Shown piece by piece: positions 44,431-53,028 of a stretch of 64,000 bases of DNA. Each line of letters opens with the position of its first letter. Positions within the stretch are counted from its first letter, which is position 1. Both the position numbers and the translations under genes were made by a program. The notes below the pieces were generated by a model, which saw only the letters and a program-made list of their open reading frames with translations, searched no databases and was not told the origin of the DNA. Origin of the DNA: an uncultured Actinobaculum sp. (GTDB lineage Bacteria > Actinomycetota > Actinomycetes > Actinomycetales > Actinomycetaceae); assembly GCA_938020505.1 (NCBI GenBank), contig CALIHR010000005.1:59591-123590 (forward strand). The letters are read 5' to 3'.

Positions 44431-44456
44431 GTCGATTCGGGTTGTGGCGCAAGCGC

Positions 44457-44500
44457 GATCAGGGTGGGGCACGAGCTTCGGCTCGTGCCCCACCCTGATT
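44457..44500. terminator. Perfect 18–19-bp hairpin with UUCG loop
   Basis: Bases 44458–44475 pair perfectly with 44482–44499, and the closing C–G pair around TTCG gives a classic C(UUCG)G tetraloop on a 19-bp stem. TTGTTGTTC follows. It lies between the convergent LppM-like gene and the Esx-like module, so it is very likely a bidirectional terminator. Confidence 0.9.
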
Positions 44501-44572
44501 GTTGTTCGCTCCGGTGTTTCGTCAAACTGGCGGCTGTGTGACGCTGGTTTGGCCCCCGAGCTTGGCTGGTGG

Positions 44573-46327
44573 TTAGTTGTTGTCGTCGGCGGTGTGTTGG
44601 CTTCCTGCGGGCAGGAAGGTGATGGTCTTGTCGTTTTCGTAGGGCGAGACAGGCCTGAGCTCGGCGGATGCTTGGTCGTCGTGTTGTTTGTCGCTTGCGC
44701 GCCGCTGTCCGATCAGGGCTGCCAGGGCGCGGGAGAACGCCGAATCCCGCGGCTTCGACCCCTTCTTCCGCGAGGCCGACCCCTTCGGCGAGGCGGGGGT
44801 CGTCTGGGAATCCGACGCGCCGCGGGCGGTTGAGGCTTTGCGGGTTTGGGCTCCGCGGGCCGAACCCCCGCGCGAAGAAGAAGCCGATCGGGCCTCGGCG
44901 CCGCGAGAATTCGAGGCTCGGGATGCGGTCCCTGTCCGCGAGCCGCTTGCGGCGGCCCGCGTGTTTCCGGCGCTTGTCCGCGTGTTTCCGGCTCTTGTCC
45001 GCGAGCCGGTGTCGTTGACGCTTCCCGGGCGGCCGGCCGAGGCGGGCGAGTCGGTGGTTTTGCGCGCCACGGTCAATGTGCCTTTGAGAATCCCCGAACC
45101 GCGAGACGACGAGACCGGCACTCTGGCGCGCTGAGCCGTCGTTGCCCCGCGCAAAAAGCCCGACGGGCGCCCCTGAGAACTGGACGGGACGGGGCGGGCT
45201 GCCCCGGTGGCCCCGCCCCGAACACCGCGACCCGCAGACGATGCCGGGGTTGTGGGGGTTGTGGCTCGTGCGGCGGTGGTCGCCCCTCGCAAGAGTTCGC
45301 TTGTTTTCGCCGGCGGGGCCGAACGTATGGCCGCGCCCGACCGGGCAGGAGAAGACGACACCGGGGCGCTCTTGGCCGCGGCGGCTGCGCGTGCTGCCCG
45401 GTAGGCCCGATACCCGAGCACGGCGGCCGGCCCGCCGGCTGCGGCGGCTGCTGCGGCCAGATGGTCGTGGACGGCCGAGACGCGCTTGCCCGGGTTCAAC
45501 ACGCCCAGGTCGGAACCGGGGACGGAACTAGAGCCGACGGTCCCGGACTGGACCGGTGTGTAGTGGCTGCTCTGCAACCCGACATCCCCAGGGCTGTGAG
45601 AGCCTCCTCCTCCGGGGTCGGTGTGGCTGCCCGGGCTTCCTAGGGAGACGTCTCTTCCGGGGGTGTGCCAGGCGGTCGCCGACCGGACAGGGCCAGAGGC
45701 GACAGCCGAACCCGGACTCGCCCCGCGGTCTCCCGCAGCCGGTCCGTGCCTCTGGGCGGCCTCGTGGCGCTCGAGCCGTTCGACCAGGGCCGGGTCGGAG
45801 GACTTGAGCTGTTGGCGGAGCCGGTCCTGATAAGGCAGCGAGGCGATCCCGTTGAGCGTGCGCACATTCAACGCATGCAACACCGCCTTCGCCCGCCGAT
45901 CAATCTCCGCATGCGCAGCAGCACGCCTCGCATTGACCTCAGCTATAACGGAGCTGCTCAAAGGACCGGATTTTCCAGCGGTCTCCATGTTTGCGAAAGT
46001 GTCGTTCACCAATGCGAGGTCGGCTTGGATTTGGATGCTGTGGTTTTTGGCTTCGATTCCGCCGTTCATGACGTCTTTGACAACTCGTGCCATTTGGTCG
46101 ATCTTGTTCGCCTGGTCATACAGCTTCGTTGCGACCCGGTCGAAGTACCGGCGGGCCGCGTCGGCGGTCTGGCCTTCCGTTCCCAGATCGGCGACGATCC
46201 TTCGGTTGTTGTCGGCAATGAAGCGCAACTGAGCCGAGACGTCCGCGAAGTACCCGAAAGAGTCCTGGATCGAAGACGGCGACCACGACTCAATCCCGTG
46301 CAAACGGTCCGCATGAGGAGTCGCCAT
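44573..46327 (-). CDS. Large WXG/LXG-like protein with Ser/Arg/Ala-rich C-terminal half
   Basis: A 584-residue protein. Residues 1–~200 are helical: SSIQDSFGYFADVSAQLRFI, GQTADAARRYFDRVATKLYD, then LSSSVIAEVNARRAAAHAEI. These match the amphipathic helices of T7SS substrates. Residues ~205–300 are Gly/Ser/Pro-rich, and ~310–560 are low complexity with repeated ARGxTxARKT-like and SRGxSARG-like units, which are strongly basic. The last ~25 residues turn acidic. There is no signal peptide. The adjacent smaller gene (2-base gap) is its partner. A basic, nucleic-acid- or wall-binding role is possible but unproven. Confidence 0.7.
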   Translation of the reverse strand: MATPHADRLHGIESWSPSSIQDSFGYFADVSAQLRFIADNNRRIVADLGTEGQTADAARRYFDRVATKLYDQANKIDQMARVVKDVMNGGIEAKNHSIQIQADLALVNDTFANMETAGKSGPLSSSVIAEVNARRAAAHAEIDRRAKAVLHALNVRTLNGIASLPYQDRLRQQLKSSDPALVERLERHEAAQRHGPAAGDRGASPGSAVASGPVRSATAWHTPGRDVSLGSPGSHTDPGGGGSHSPGDVGLQSSHYTPVQSGTVGSSSVPGSDLGVLNPGKRVSAVHDHLAAAAAAAGGPAAVLGYRAYRAARAAAAAKSAPVSSSPARSGAAIRSAPPAKTSELLRGATTAARATTPTTPASSAGRGVRGGATGAARPVPSSSQGRPSGFLRGATTAQRARVPVSSSRGSGILKGTLTVARKTTDSPASAGRPGSVNDTGSRTRAGNTRTSAGNTRAAASGSRTGTASRASNSRGAEARSASSSRGGSARGAQTRKASTARGASDSQTTPASPKGSASRKKGSKPRDSAFSRALAALIGQRRASDKQHDDQASAELRPVSPYENDKTITFLPAGSQHTADDNN

Positions 46328-46329
46328 GG

Positions 46330-46827
46330 CTACTTGCCTCCCAACTTCGACGCCGCGTCGAAAGCGGCGCGTGCCTGGCTGTAGGCCGACACGATCCCGC
46401 CCATCTCCTCGGGCCGCCGGTAGGTGAACTTCTCGTCCACAGCGGCCAGTCGGGCCAGATAGGCCTGCCGCTCGGCCTCGTTGAGCTGCGTGAACGACGC
46501 GAGCGAGGCCCGCAACTTGGCCACCCCGGCCTTTTCCAGGCGCGAGGCGATCGACATCTTCTTATCAACCATGACCGCTGTGCTTTGCAGGGGCGAGCCG
46601 AACTGAACCAGCTCCCCGACGCCCGACCACTGCACCCCGCCCGACGAGCCCGACAGACCGAACGAGGCTCCCGACGCCCCGGACGAACCAGACTTCGCCA
46701 GCTCCGCGGCGGCCGAGTGGGCGGCCACGGCGAAGGCGCTCTGGGCCTTCTCGAACGCCTGCCCGTTGGCCTCCATCGCGGCCAATTGACGGTCAAATGC
46801 ATCCCGATCCAACTTAAAGACCGACAT
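46330..46827 (-). CDS. Small helical protein paired with the 584-residue protein
   Basis: A 165-residue hydrophilic helical protein (FKLDRDAFDRQLAAMEANGQ, FEKAQSAFAVAAHSAAAEL, then a Ser/Gly-rich turn and AGVAKLRASLASFTQLNEAE). The ATG at 46827 is preceded by a strong GGAGGTGACGTGT. It ends two bases before the next gene, in operon order. The layout of two long helices around a Ser/Gly turn is that of Esx/LXG-partner proteins, though longer than WXG100. Confidence 0.75.
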   Translation of the reverse strand: MSVFKLDRDAFDRQLAAMEANGQAFEKAQSAFAVAAHSAAAELAKSGSSGASGASFGLSGSSGGVQWSGVGELVQFGSPLQSTAVMVDKKMSIASRLEKAGVAKLRASLASFTQLNEAERQAYLARLAAVDEKFTYRRPEEMGGIVSAYSQARAAFDAASKLGGK

Positions 46828-47686
46828 ACACGTCACCTCCTAAAAACATGCAAAACGTTATTAAATGACATAATCGCGTGGCGTGCTTGTATGGCACAGG
46901 CCGCCGCCTGTATACACAAGCTCCCACGCGCAGGGTCGACCTCGCGCGGACCTACAATGCTTCACGCCGACAGGCCGGCGACGCCGACGTCTCCAGACCC
47001 TACCCCCGTGCAAGCGGCAAGATCAACGTGCATACACGGTATGTTTGTGCAAAGGTCGGCGAAACCCCCGCCGTCGCGCGGCAAAACCGCCAACATTCGT
47101 CGCCGCGTGACGTGTCTCACAATATGTTGTGCGGTGCCAATTGGGGCTGCGACGACGTCGGCCGGGGACTCTCGCACCCCGGGCCATGCGCCTCAGGTCC
47201 CACATCGCAGCGCCGTCGACGTCTGCGCCTCAGGTTCCGCATCCCTACGTGCTGACCTCGCCCCTCTGCGGGCCAAAGAGCTCGAGGCCGCCCGCATCCT
47301 CGCAGCGCGGGAATCCTACAAGCCGCATCAACGCGAACTGAACCGATAACCGTCCAATGTCGGCTCCGTCAAAACCGAACGTCGTTGCGGGAATTGCGCG
47401 TAGATTTTTTGTATGTTGTCACGCAAGCCTCGGTTCAAGCTCTGTTCGCCATTGTCTTGCTTCCAGCTCCACCTTTCATGAAGAGTCGTTAAACGTCGCC
47501 ATTTGAACGGAAATCCGCACGATTGCGACATTCTCGACAGTCATAAACTGATGACTTTGTGCAGTTTTACATTCCTGTGCCCTGAAGCCGTGCAATCGCC
47601 GATCGGCTGTGCTAGATTCCAACTGTCTACGTTGCCGCAAGGTAATCGGAGTTCACGCAAATACTGAGTAACGGAGGCGTCACGTT
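46828..47686. other. 859-bp gap with a possible gene remnant
   Basis: No intact gene can be supported. On the plus strand, 47195–47349 keeps an actinobacterial codon pattern and a helical ending (APLRAKELEAARILAARESY then KPHQRELNR), like the C-terminus of a decayed gene. The right-hand part (47360–47686) is AT-richer and should hold the promoter of the next operon (TAGATT near 47608). Confidence 0.4.
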
Positions 47687-48028
47687 ATGGCGAACCTTGA
47701 ATTCGACCGCGAGGCGGTTGGTGTAAGCGCCAAAGCCGATTGGCACGATTCGCAGACCTTCGCGTCTGTCGCGAGCTTTGCGCGTTCCCTTTCGTCCAAG
47801 GGAACGGCTGTTGATCTTCCGCGGATCTCCAGCCCCGGCACAGCCGCTCTGCGCAAGGAAATCGAAACGTGGATCGGGTTCTTGGACGTTGTTGCCGCCG
47901 AGTTTTCCGATGCGTGTGCCGATCTTGGCTCCGGCCAGAAAGAAGCGAGCGAAAACTATGACGCGACCGAAAAGAAGTCAACGAAAGACTTCCGAAAGAT
48001 CGCTGACACGATGGGCGGCGCCGTATGA
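47687..48028 (+). CDS. Small WXG-like partner protein
   Basis: A 113-residue helical protein starting NLEFDREAVGVSAKADWHDS, with helices around ALRKEIETWIGFLDVVAAEF and a Ser/Thr-rich end. CGGAGGCGTCACGTT precedes the ATG, and its stop overlaps the start of the 941-residue gene. No signal peptide. This is the 'partner upstream of effector' layout of type VII substrates. Confidence 0.75.
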   Translation: MANLEFDREAVGVSAKADWHDSQTFASVASFARSLSSKGTAVDLPRISSPGTAALRKEIETWIGFLDVVAAEFSDACADLGSGQKEASENYDATEKKSTKDFRKIADTMGGAV

Positions 48029-50850
48029 GCGGCAAAGATGTGATGCCGCTTCCCAAGGATGTGCGGCCCGTCGTCGATGCTCTCGTGGGCGATTTCGCCC
48101 GCATTTCGAAGACCGTATCCTTCACGCAGGTTGCTTTGCATGGAGGCAAGGAGGTTCCCGGATGGGTGGGAGCTGCGGCCGACGCCTACACGGATCAGAT
48201 CCTCAAGCTCGGCGGCCATGCCCGGAAGCTTCCTCCCGCCATCGCCACGGCAATCGTGGCGCTGCACGAATGGTCCGCGACTGTGGGGGATGTAATCGAA
48301 CGCAAAATCCCGCCGCCATGGGACGAATACGACGGGGCAGAGGCTGAGATGCACGCGAGGCAGGCCAAGTTCATCCACGGAGAGGGCGGGCAGCGGCCGA
48401 CGCCGGCCGAAATCTCGGCTAACGAGGCGGTGCTGCGTTCCGACTGCCGTCAGATCCAAGCCGGCGTCGTAGCCCGATACGGGCAGATCCTGCGCGAGCT
48501 TGACGGTGTTGCCGACGCCGCCGCCAAAAAGATGAAAGCCGCACGCGAAGCGATCGTTGACTCGGAGACTCTCGCCAAAGGCCGCGACGCCGTGGGGGCT
48601 GTGCTTTTCGACGACATGCCGCTGGTGGACGGTCAAGCGGAGTGGGCGTACGCCCAACACTCCGCCGCCGAGGCTGCCAAGATCGTCAACGATCCCGATG
48701 TCACCCCGGAGAAGGTCCAGAAGTTCGAGGCCAAGTACGGCGAGATGTGCAAGAACCCGTTCTTCGCCCAGGCTCTGGCCTCGCGAGTGCCGCCGAAGAA
48801 CATACTGAGGTTTCAACGCTTGGCCTATAGACACATGACTCTGTCTTCGGATTCGCATCCGATTCTAAGCGACTATAAGCAACGGGTGGAATCGCTGACG
48901 CGCCACCTGGGGAATGTTTTCGTGCTCTCAACGGGAGGAATGAACGCCGATCCTTCTGTGGCCCACGATCAAAGGAGCTTCTTTGCCGCGCGCGCCGGAC
49001 TGGTCGCTGCTGACGGAACTCCGATCCCCCAGATGATTGGGCGGCGCCTCGAAGAGTGGAAAGCGGTGGGGAAGACCCTCTACAAAGCGGACGGATCGGT
49101 CGAGAAGGACACCGAGACGTGGTCAGGCGGCAATCGCTCCCGCCATTACGGCTACGAGTACCTTGCCGACATGATGGGTTCCGCCGCGAAGGCCAATCCG
49201 AACCTGGCCTTGGGGCCAGAGTGCTTCGACGGCGAAAAGTCGATTGCGAAGGATATTCTCAAGTGGGATCACCTTAACCGCAAGCACATGGGCGGTCTTG
49301 GCTCTTTTTGTGTGACGGCAGGACGTCAGTGGGGAAGATTCGACGCGCCGAGCGGCCACGACGAAACGGGCGACGCGATTCACTCCATGCTCCTGCTCAT
49401 GGACCATCCGGAATCACTCGAGTCCGACGACGCCGACGGGATGCAGCAGGAGGATCGCGAGGCTCTTCGCGAAAGCAATCGCCGTCGTTTGAACAGCGTG
49501 CGTTCTTTCCTTGCGTCGGGCACCGGTTTCGATGTCGATCTCAACAACGACGGCAAAATAGAAAAGGGTGAAGGTCACGAAACGGCAGTCACCCGCTATC
49601 TGACCGGCCATCGTCAGGATGGGCCAGACGATGAGTACAAGGGATTCCAGGATCACGGGGAGCAGTACGGTCGCGTTCTCCAGCAGGCGTCTGCCCGCGA
49701 GCCGTTTATGGCGATGCCGGAAGAGAGCCAGTACGCCTCTCACGCCGAGTATCAGCGAGCCTACGACGAGTGGAGGGCATGGCAGGCAAGGAATGAAAAC
49801 GCTGCCTTAGTGGCTTTGAATCACATGCGCGGGTATCAAGAAGGGCTTGAAAACCCAAAATCCCGAGGGTATGAAATCGGTGGGCAGAACGCTTTCGGGT
49901 ATTACAACTCAAAGCTGCGTTCGTGGACGGGCCTGATCCTTCAGCCATACGTCGAAGATATAACAAATTCGATGTACAACGGCAGGGACGGATACGGTGT
50001 ATCTGGAGGGGCTGTTAAGAATAGCCGTCTTCATTTCCCTTCGGACTTCAGAATGCGCATCTTTGGGAAGAACGGCATGTTCGCGGATCTGGGATTCGAC
50101 GAGCCCGCCGTGGACGACCACGGAACGCCGAACGACAAGAGCGACGACACGTACGTGGGAGGCAGGGCGCCTGCTATAGACAATCTTTTGATTGCCGCCA
50201 AAAGGGGCTATACGGAGGATCTCAACCAAGCTTTTGCCGATGGTGGAGCCCCCGATAAGGTCAAGAATGTTTCGGCCCGCTGGGCTCCCATAACAGAGGG
50301 TCTTTTTACAGCGCCGAAGGATTCCGACGCTGCCGTCCTCAGAGCTTTGGATCGGCGGAACGCTCGTTGGCAAAAGGTAGTCTCTTTCGGTATCGACTTC
50401 TCCCCGGTCGGATTGGCGACAAAGAATCCAGTCGGCGGTTTCATTATGAATCAAGTCAAGTCTCGGTTTTCGTCGGCTCCCGTCATGGAAGCGATGTGGC
50501 CCACTAACAACGCCGCGGCTGCCGAAAGCGAGATAGTGACGAAAGAGATGCTGGCGGAAAAGTTCATGACCAAAACGTTCTATAGCGTTGCAAGCACGCA
50601 TGATGTGTTCCAAGGAGCCTCTCCGACGCCGGCTGAATATAGTGCGAAACTAGGTGAGCGCGAACAATTCGTGGATGCGAATGGGAAGATAATTCCCTAT
50701 GACCAGATGGCCCCTGAGCAGCGGGGAGGATTTGAGGATTATGTCTCATCGTATGCAGGAAAGAGGTACGGCGGCCAGATCAACGACATTCAGACGGCGA
50801 TCACGAACGCGGCAAAGAGGCATCATGATGCGCGGGTTGCGAGCAAGTAG
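48025..50850 (+). CDS. Very large T7SS-substrate-like protein (DUF6571-like)
   Basis: A 941-residue protein without signal peptide. Residues 1–~200 are helical and WXG-like: PVVDALVGDFARISKTVS, GWVGAAADAYTDQILKLGG (a W-x-G-like turn), and IQAGVVARYGQILRELDG. The rest is mixed α/β: FVLSTGGMNADPS, DETGDAIHSMLLLMDHPE, GFDVDLNNDGKIEKGEGH (EF-hand-like Asp-rich turn), FAGGAPDK... and a repeated RWQ/RWAP region. Several features recall the DUF6571 proteins of actinomycetes, but I cannot prove membership and see no known catalytic motif. It overlaps the preceding small gene (ATGA) and the following lipoprotein, so all are translated together. Confidence 0.72.
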   Translation: MSGKDVMPLPKDVRPVVDALVGDFARISKTVSFTQVALHGGKEVPGWVGAAADAYTDQILKLGGHARKLPPAIATAIVALHEWSATVGDVIERKIPPPWDEYDGAEAEMHARQAKFIHGEGGQRPTPAEISANEAVLRSDCRQIQAGVVARYGQILRELDGVADAAAKKMKAAREAIVDSETLAKGRDAVGAVLFDDMPLVDGQAEWAYAQHSAAEAAKIVNDPDVTPEKVQKFEAKYGEMCKNPFFAQALASRVPPKNILRFQRLAYRHMTLSSDSHPILSDYKQRVESLTRHLGNVFVLSTGGMNADPSVAHDQRSFFAARAGLVAADGTPIPQMIGRRLEEWKAVGKTLYKADGSVEKDTETWSGGNRSRHYGYEYLADMMGSAAKANPNLALGPECFDGEKSIAKDILKWDHLNRKHMGGLGSFCVTAGRQWGRFDAPSGHDETGDAIHSMLLLMDHPESLESDDADGMQQEDREALRESNRRRLNSVRSFLASGTGFDVDLNNDGKIEKGEGHETAVTRYLTGHRQDGPDDEYKGFQDHGEQYGRVLQQASAREPFMAMPEESQYASHAEYQRAYDEWRAWQARNENAALVALNHMRGYQEGLENPKSRGYEIGGQNAFGYYNSKLRSWTGLILQPYVEDITNSMYNGRDGYGVSGGAVKNSRLHFPSDFRMRIFGKNGMFADLGFDEPAVDDHGTPNDKSDDTYVGGRAPAIDNLLIAAKRGYTEDLNQAFADGGAPDKVKNVSARWAPITEGLFTAPKDSDAAVLRALDRRNARWQKVVSFGIDFSPVGLATKNPVGGFIMNQVKSRFSSAPVMEAMWPTNNAAAAESEIVTKEMLAEKFMTKTFYSVASTHDVFQGASPTPAEYSAKLGEREQFVDANGKIIPYDQMAPEQRGGFEDYVSSYAGKRYGGQINDIQTAITNAAKRHHDARVASK

Positions 50851-51475
50851 GGTCGGTGTGCGGCATTTGAGTGTCGGTTCGTTGCTGTGGCGAGGGTTTG
50901 CCGGGGTGCGCGGGTTGTTTCGGGGCGCGGGGAGGCGTGTGTGGCGTCTGTTCGTGGCGGGGGTTGCGTTGCTGGCTTTTGCGGGTTGCTCGCCGGTCAA
51001 GCCGTCCCAATCGCCTGAGGGCACTCCAGATACGTTTTCGATGCGTGTGCCGCAAGGGTGGGTTGAGGTGGCCAAACTGAGGGACGACTGGCTTTTCGCG
51101 GTGACTCGGACGGGGCAGTTCGACCTGGATGTCGCCGGTATCCAGGTTCATTGGTCTTCTTTGAAGATGGCTCGCGATATTCTGGGCACCGGCAAGCTTA
51201 CCGCGAAGCGGTACAGGGATTACTTCATGATGGAGGCGAGGAAGATTAAGGGGGTGTCTGTCTCAGATCGGATGGACGACCGGATGATTGGAGGGGAACG
51301 GGGATACGGATGGGTCCTCGTCTCTTCAGAACCGGGCGGAGACCAGACAACCTATGAGTGGATCGTCCTGCGGCGCGACGGCCTGTGGAAGTTTTACGTC
51401 ACGTCTGACCCCGGGGCCCCTGTTCCCGACGATCTGGTCAAAGCTCTCGACACGGTCAAGTGGAAAACGAAGTGA
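50825..51475 (+). CDS. Lipoprotein, DUF1795-like fold, first tandem copy
   Basis: A 216-residue lipoprotein: an N-terminal stretch of ~35 residues before the hydrophobic segment, lipobox LLAFAGC, then FSMRVPQGWVEVAKLRDDW, VHWSSLKMARDILGTG, MDDRMIGGERGYGWVLVSS and DDLVKALDTVKWKTK. The 'vPqGW' start, central helix and closing strand are those of DUF1795/LpqN-type domains. It starts within the end of the 941-residue gene. An identical mature protein follows in the next gene. Confidence 0.78.
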   Translation: MMRGLRASRVGVRHLSVGSLLWRGFAGVRGLFRGAGRRVWRLFVAGVALLAFAGCSPVKPSQSPEGTPDTFSMRVPQGWVEVAKLRDDWLFAVTRTGQFDLDVAGIQVHWSSLKMARDILGTGKLTAKRYRDYFMMEARKIKGVSVSDRMDDRMIGGERGYGWVLVSSEPGGDQTTYEWIVLRRDGLWKFYVTSDPGAPVPDDLVKALDTVKWKTK

Positions 51476-51499
51476 TACGGCCAAGGGAGGCGACATGAG
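50879..51499 (+). repeat. Tandem duplication, copy 1 (621 bp, period 661)
   Basis: Every base of 50879–51499 matches 51540–52160 as printed. The repeat covers most of one lipoprotein gene plus the GGGAGGCGACATGAG start region of the next. The unmatched 40-bp spacer carries the distinct N-terminal codons of copy 2. Confidence 0.95.
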
Positions 51500-52136
51500 A
51501 TTCGAACTCTTGGTCGGTGTGCAGCCTTTGGACCCTGGCTCGTTGCTGTGGCGAGGGTTTGCCGGGGTGCGCGGGTTGTTTCGGGGCGCGGGGAGGCGTG
51601 TGTGGCGTCTGTTCGTGGCGGGGGTTGCGTTGCTGGCTTTTGCGGGTTGCTCGCCGGTCAAGCCGTCCCAATCGCCTGAGGGCACTCCAGATACGTTTTC
51701 GATGCGTGTGCCGCAAGGGTGGGTTGAGGTGGCCAAACTGAGGGACGACTGGCTTTTCGCGGTGACTCGGACGGGGCAGTTCGACCTGGATGTCGCCGGT
51801 ATCCAGGTTCATTGGTCTTCTTTGAAGATGGCTCGCGATATTCTGGGCACCGGCAAGCTTACCGCGAAGCGGTACAGGGATTACTTCATGATGGAGGCGA
51901 GGAAGATTAAGGGGGTGTCTGTCTCAGATCGGATGGACGACCGGATGATTGGAGGGGAACGGGGATACGGATGGGTCCTCGTCTCTTCAGAACCGGGCGG
52001 AGACCAGACAACCTATGAGTGGATCGTCCTGCGGCGCGACGGCCTGTGGAAGTTTTACGTCACGTCTGACCCCGGGGCCCCTGTTCCCGACGATCTGGTC
52101 AAAGCTCTCGACACGGTCAAGTGGAAAACGAAGTGA
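51495..52136 (+). CDS. Lipoprotein, DUF1795-like fold, second tandem copy
   Basis: A 213-residue near-copy of the preceding lipoprotein. Only the first ~13 residues differ (RFELLVGVQPLDPG against MMRGLRASRVGVRHLSVG); from SLLWRGFAG on, DNA and protein are identical. GGGAGGCGAC precedes the ATG at 51495, as it does for the short third gene. Lack of any third-position change points to a very recent duplication or active gene conversion. Confidence 0.78.
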   Translation: MRFELLVGVQPLDPGSLLWRGFAGVRGLFRGAGRRVWRLFVAGVALLAFAGCSPVKPSQSPEGTPDTFSMRVPQGWVEVAKLRDDWLFAVTRTGQFDLDVAGIQVHWSSLKMARDILGTGKLTAKRYRDYFMMEARKIKGVSVSDRMDDRMIGGERGYGWVLVSSEPGGDQTTYEWIVLRRDGLWKFYVTSDPGAPVPDDLVKALDTVKWKTK

Positions 52137-52160
52137 TACGGCCAAGGGAGGCGACATGAG
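51540..52160 (+). repeat. Tandem duplication, copy 2 (621 bp)
   Basis: This is the exact second copy of 50879–51499. Right after it the start region is repeated once more: GGAGGCGACATGAG occurs at 52147–52160 and 52163–52176 (16-bp period), and this sets the start of the short gene at 52172. Confidence 0.95.
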
Positions 52161-52171
52161 TAGGAGGCGAC

Positions 52172-52333
52172 ATGAGACTCAAGCTCTCGTCGTCGGTCTT
52201 CTCATTGCTTGCGCTTATTAGCTTGCTTGTTCCAGGAAGCGGTGTCTTTGACGGGTTCGCTGCGGAGTCGGTCCAGCGATCTTGGGTTGTCGAACCGCGC
52301 GAGTCTCTGACGGGGGTTCAAGTACTCGTATGA
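52172..52333 (+). CDS. Short secreted peptide or truncated lipoprotein-like gene
   Basis: The ATG at 52172 (TAGGAGGCGAC upstream) opens a 53-residue frame: a signal-like segment (LKLSSSVFSLLALISLLVPG) followed by ~30 polar residues and a TGA at 52331–52333. It follows the duplication directly and shares its start region, so it looks like the front of another lipoprotein gene cut short. A second, out-of-frame ATG at 52156 gives only 21 residues. Confidence 0.4.
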   Translation: MRLKLSSSVFSLLALISLLVPGSGVFDGFAAESVQRSWVVEPRESLTGVQVLV

Positions 52334-52533
52334 CTTTCCCGGCGAGGGAAGTCAGGCGGTTCGTGCGCGCTGCCGCACCCGGTCTATGAAGACGGCGACA
52401 GCCGGCCTAGGCAGACGAACACCTCGCGTGGACAAGCAAGGAAGTGAGCTCAGGAGAATGAGAGCGCCCGACTTGGAGCTCCGACCGGCAGAGACGACGA
52501 GGGGCCCGAGCTGCGGTCGGCAGAGTCAAATAT

Positions 52534-52749
52534 GTACCCGGAGCCTCCTTCGGCGTTGTCCGTCTTACGCCCTATGGCAGGAGGCTCCGGGAGCTTTAAT
52601 GTGTCCGAACCGGTTTTCGACGACGTCGAACTTCGATGACGACGTCGAACTTCAAGTCGAACTTCAATTCGGACACCCTAAGCTACCACGGCTGGCCGCG
52701 GATGTGACAACTCGAGAGGGCCCGCGTTTGTCAACCGTCCGCGTAGCGC
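52534..52749 (+). repeat. Dispersed direct repeat, copy 1, with 13-bp hairpin
   Basis: This ~215-bp sequence recurs in the same direction at 57463–57649. Its first part is a hairpin: CCCGGAGCCTCCT pairs with AGGAGGCTCCGGG, with an inner GGCGT/ACGCC pair. Then come AACCGGTT and a shared block up to GTCCGCGTAGCGC. Copy 1 has an extra ~30 bp in which GACGTCGAACTTC units are repeated. The two copies flank the ECF sigma/ABC cassette. Confidence 0.85.
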
Positions 52750-53028
52750 CGTCGTCGAACTGGTCGTTGGCGATGCATGCCGAAGAGCGGTGTGACTTCG
52801 TCGACCGGTCGTTTGCGACGTGCGCCCGAGGAGGCCGCCCTCGCGTGCCGGCGTGTCAGCGTTCGCCGTCGCATACCAGTGGTTTTCCGCATGGCGGCGA
52901 GGGATGCGCCCGTCGCCGCCAATCAACGAGAACTCGGACGAGCAGCGTTCCGCGCGGCGGCGAATGTGCGAGCAGCGGCCGACGGCGGTGACTAGTAGTC
53001 TGGCCGGAGACGGCTCGATTCCAGGGCT

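Noticed and set aside
46585..47349. 254-codon plus-strand open frame overlapping the Esx-like gene on the other strand
   Set aside because: The first half is antisense to a well-supported gene; only the last ~50 codons look gene-like and are listed as a possible remnant.
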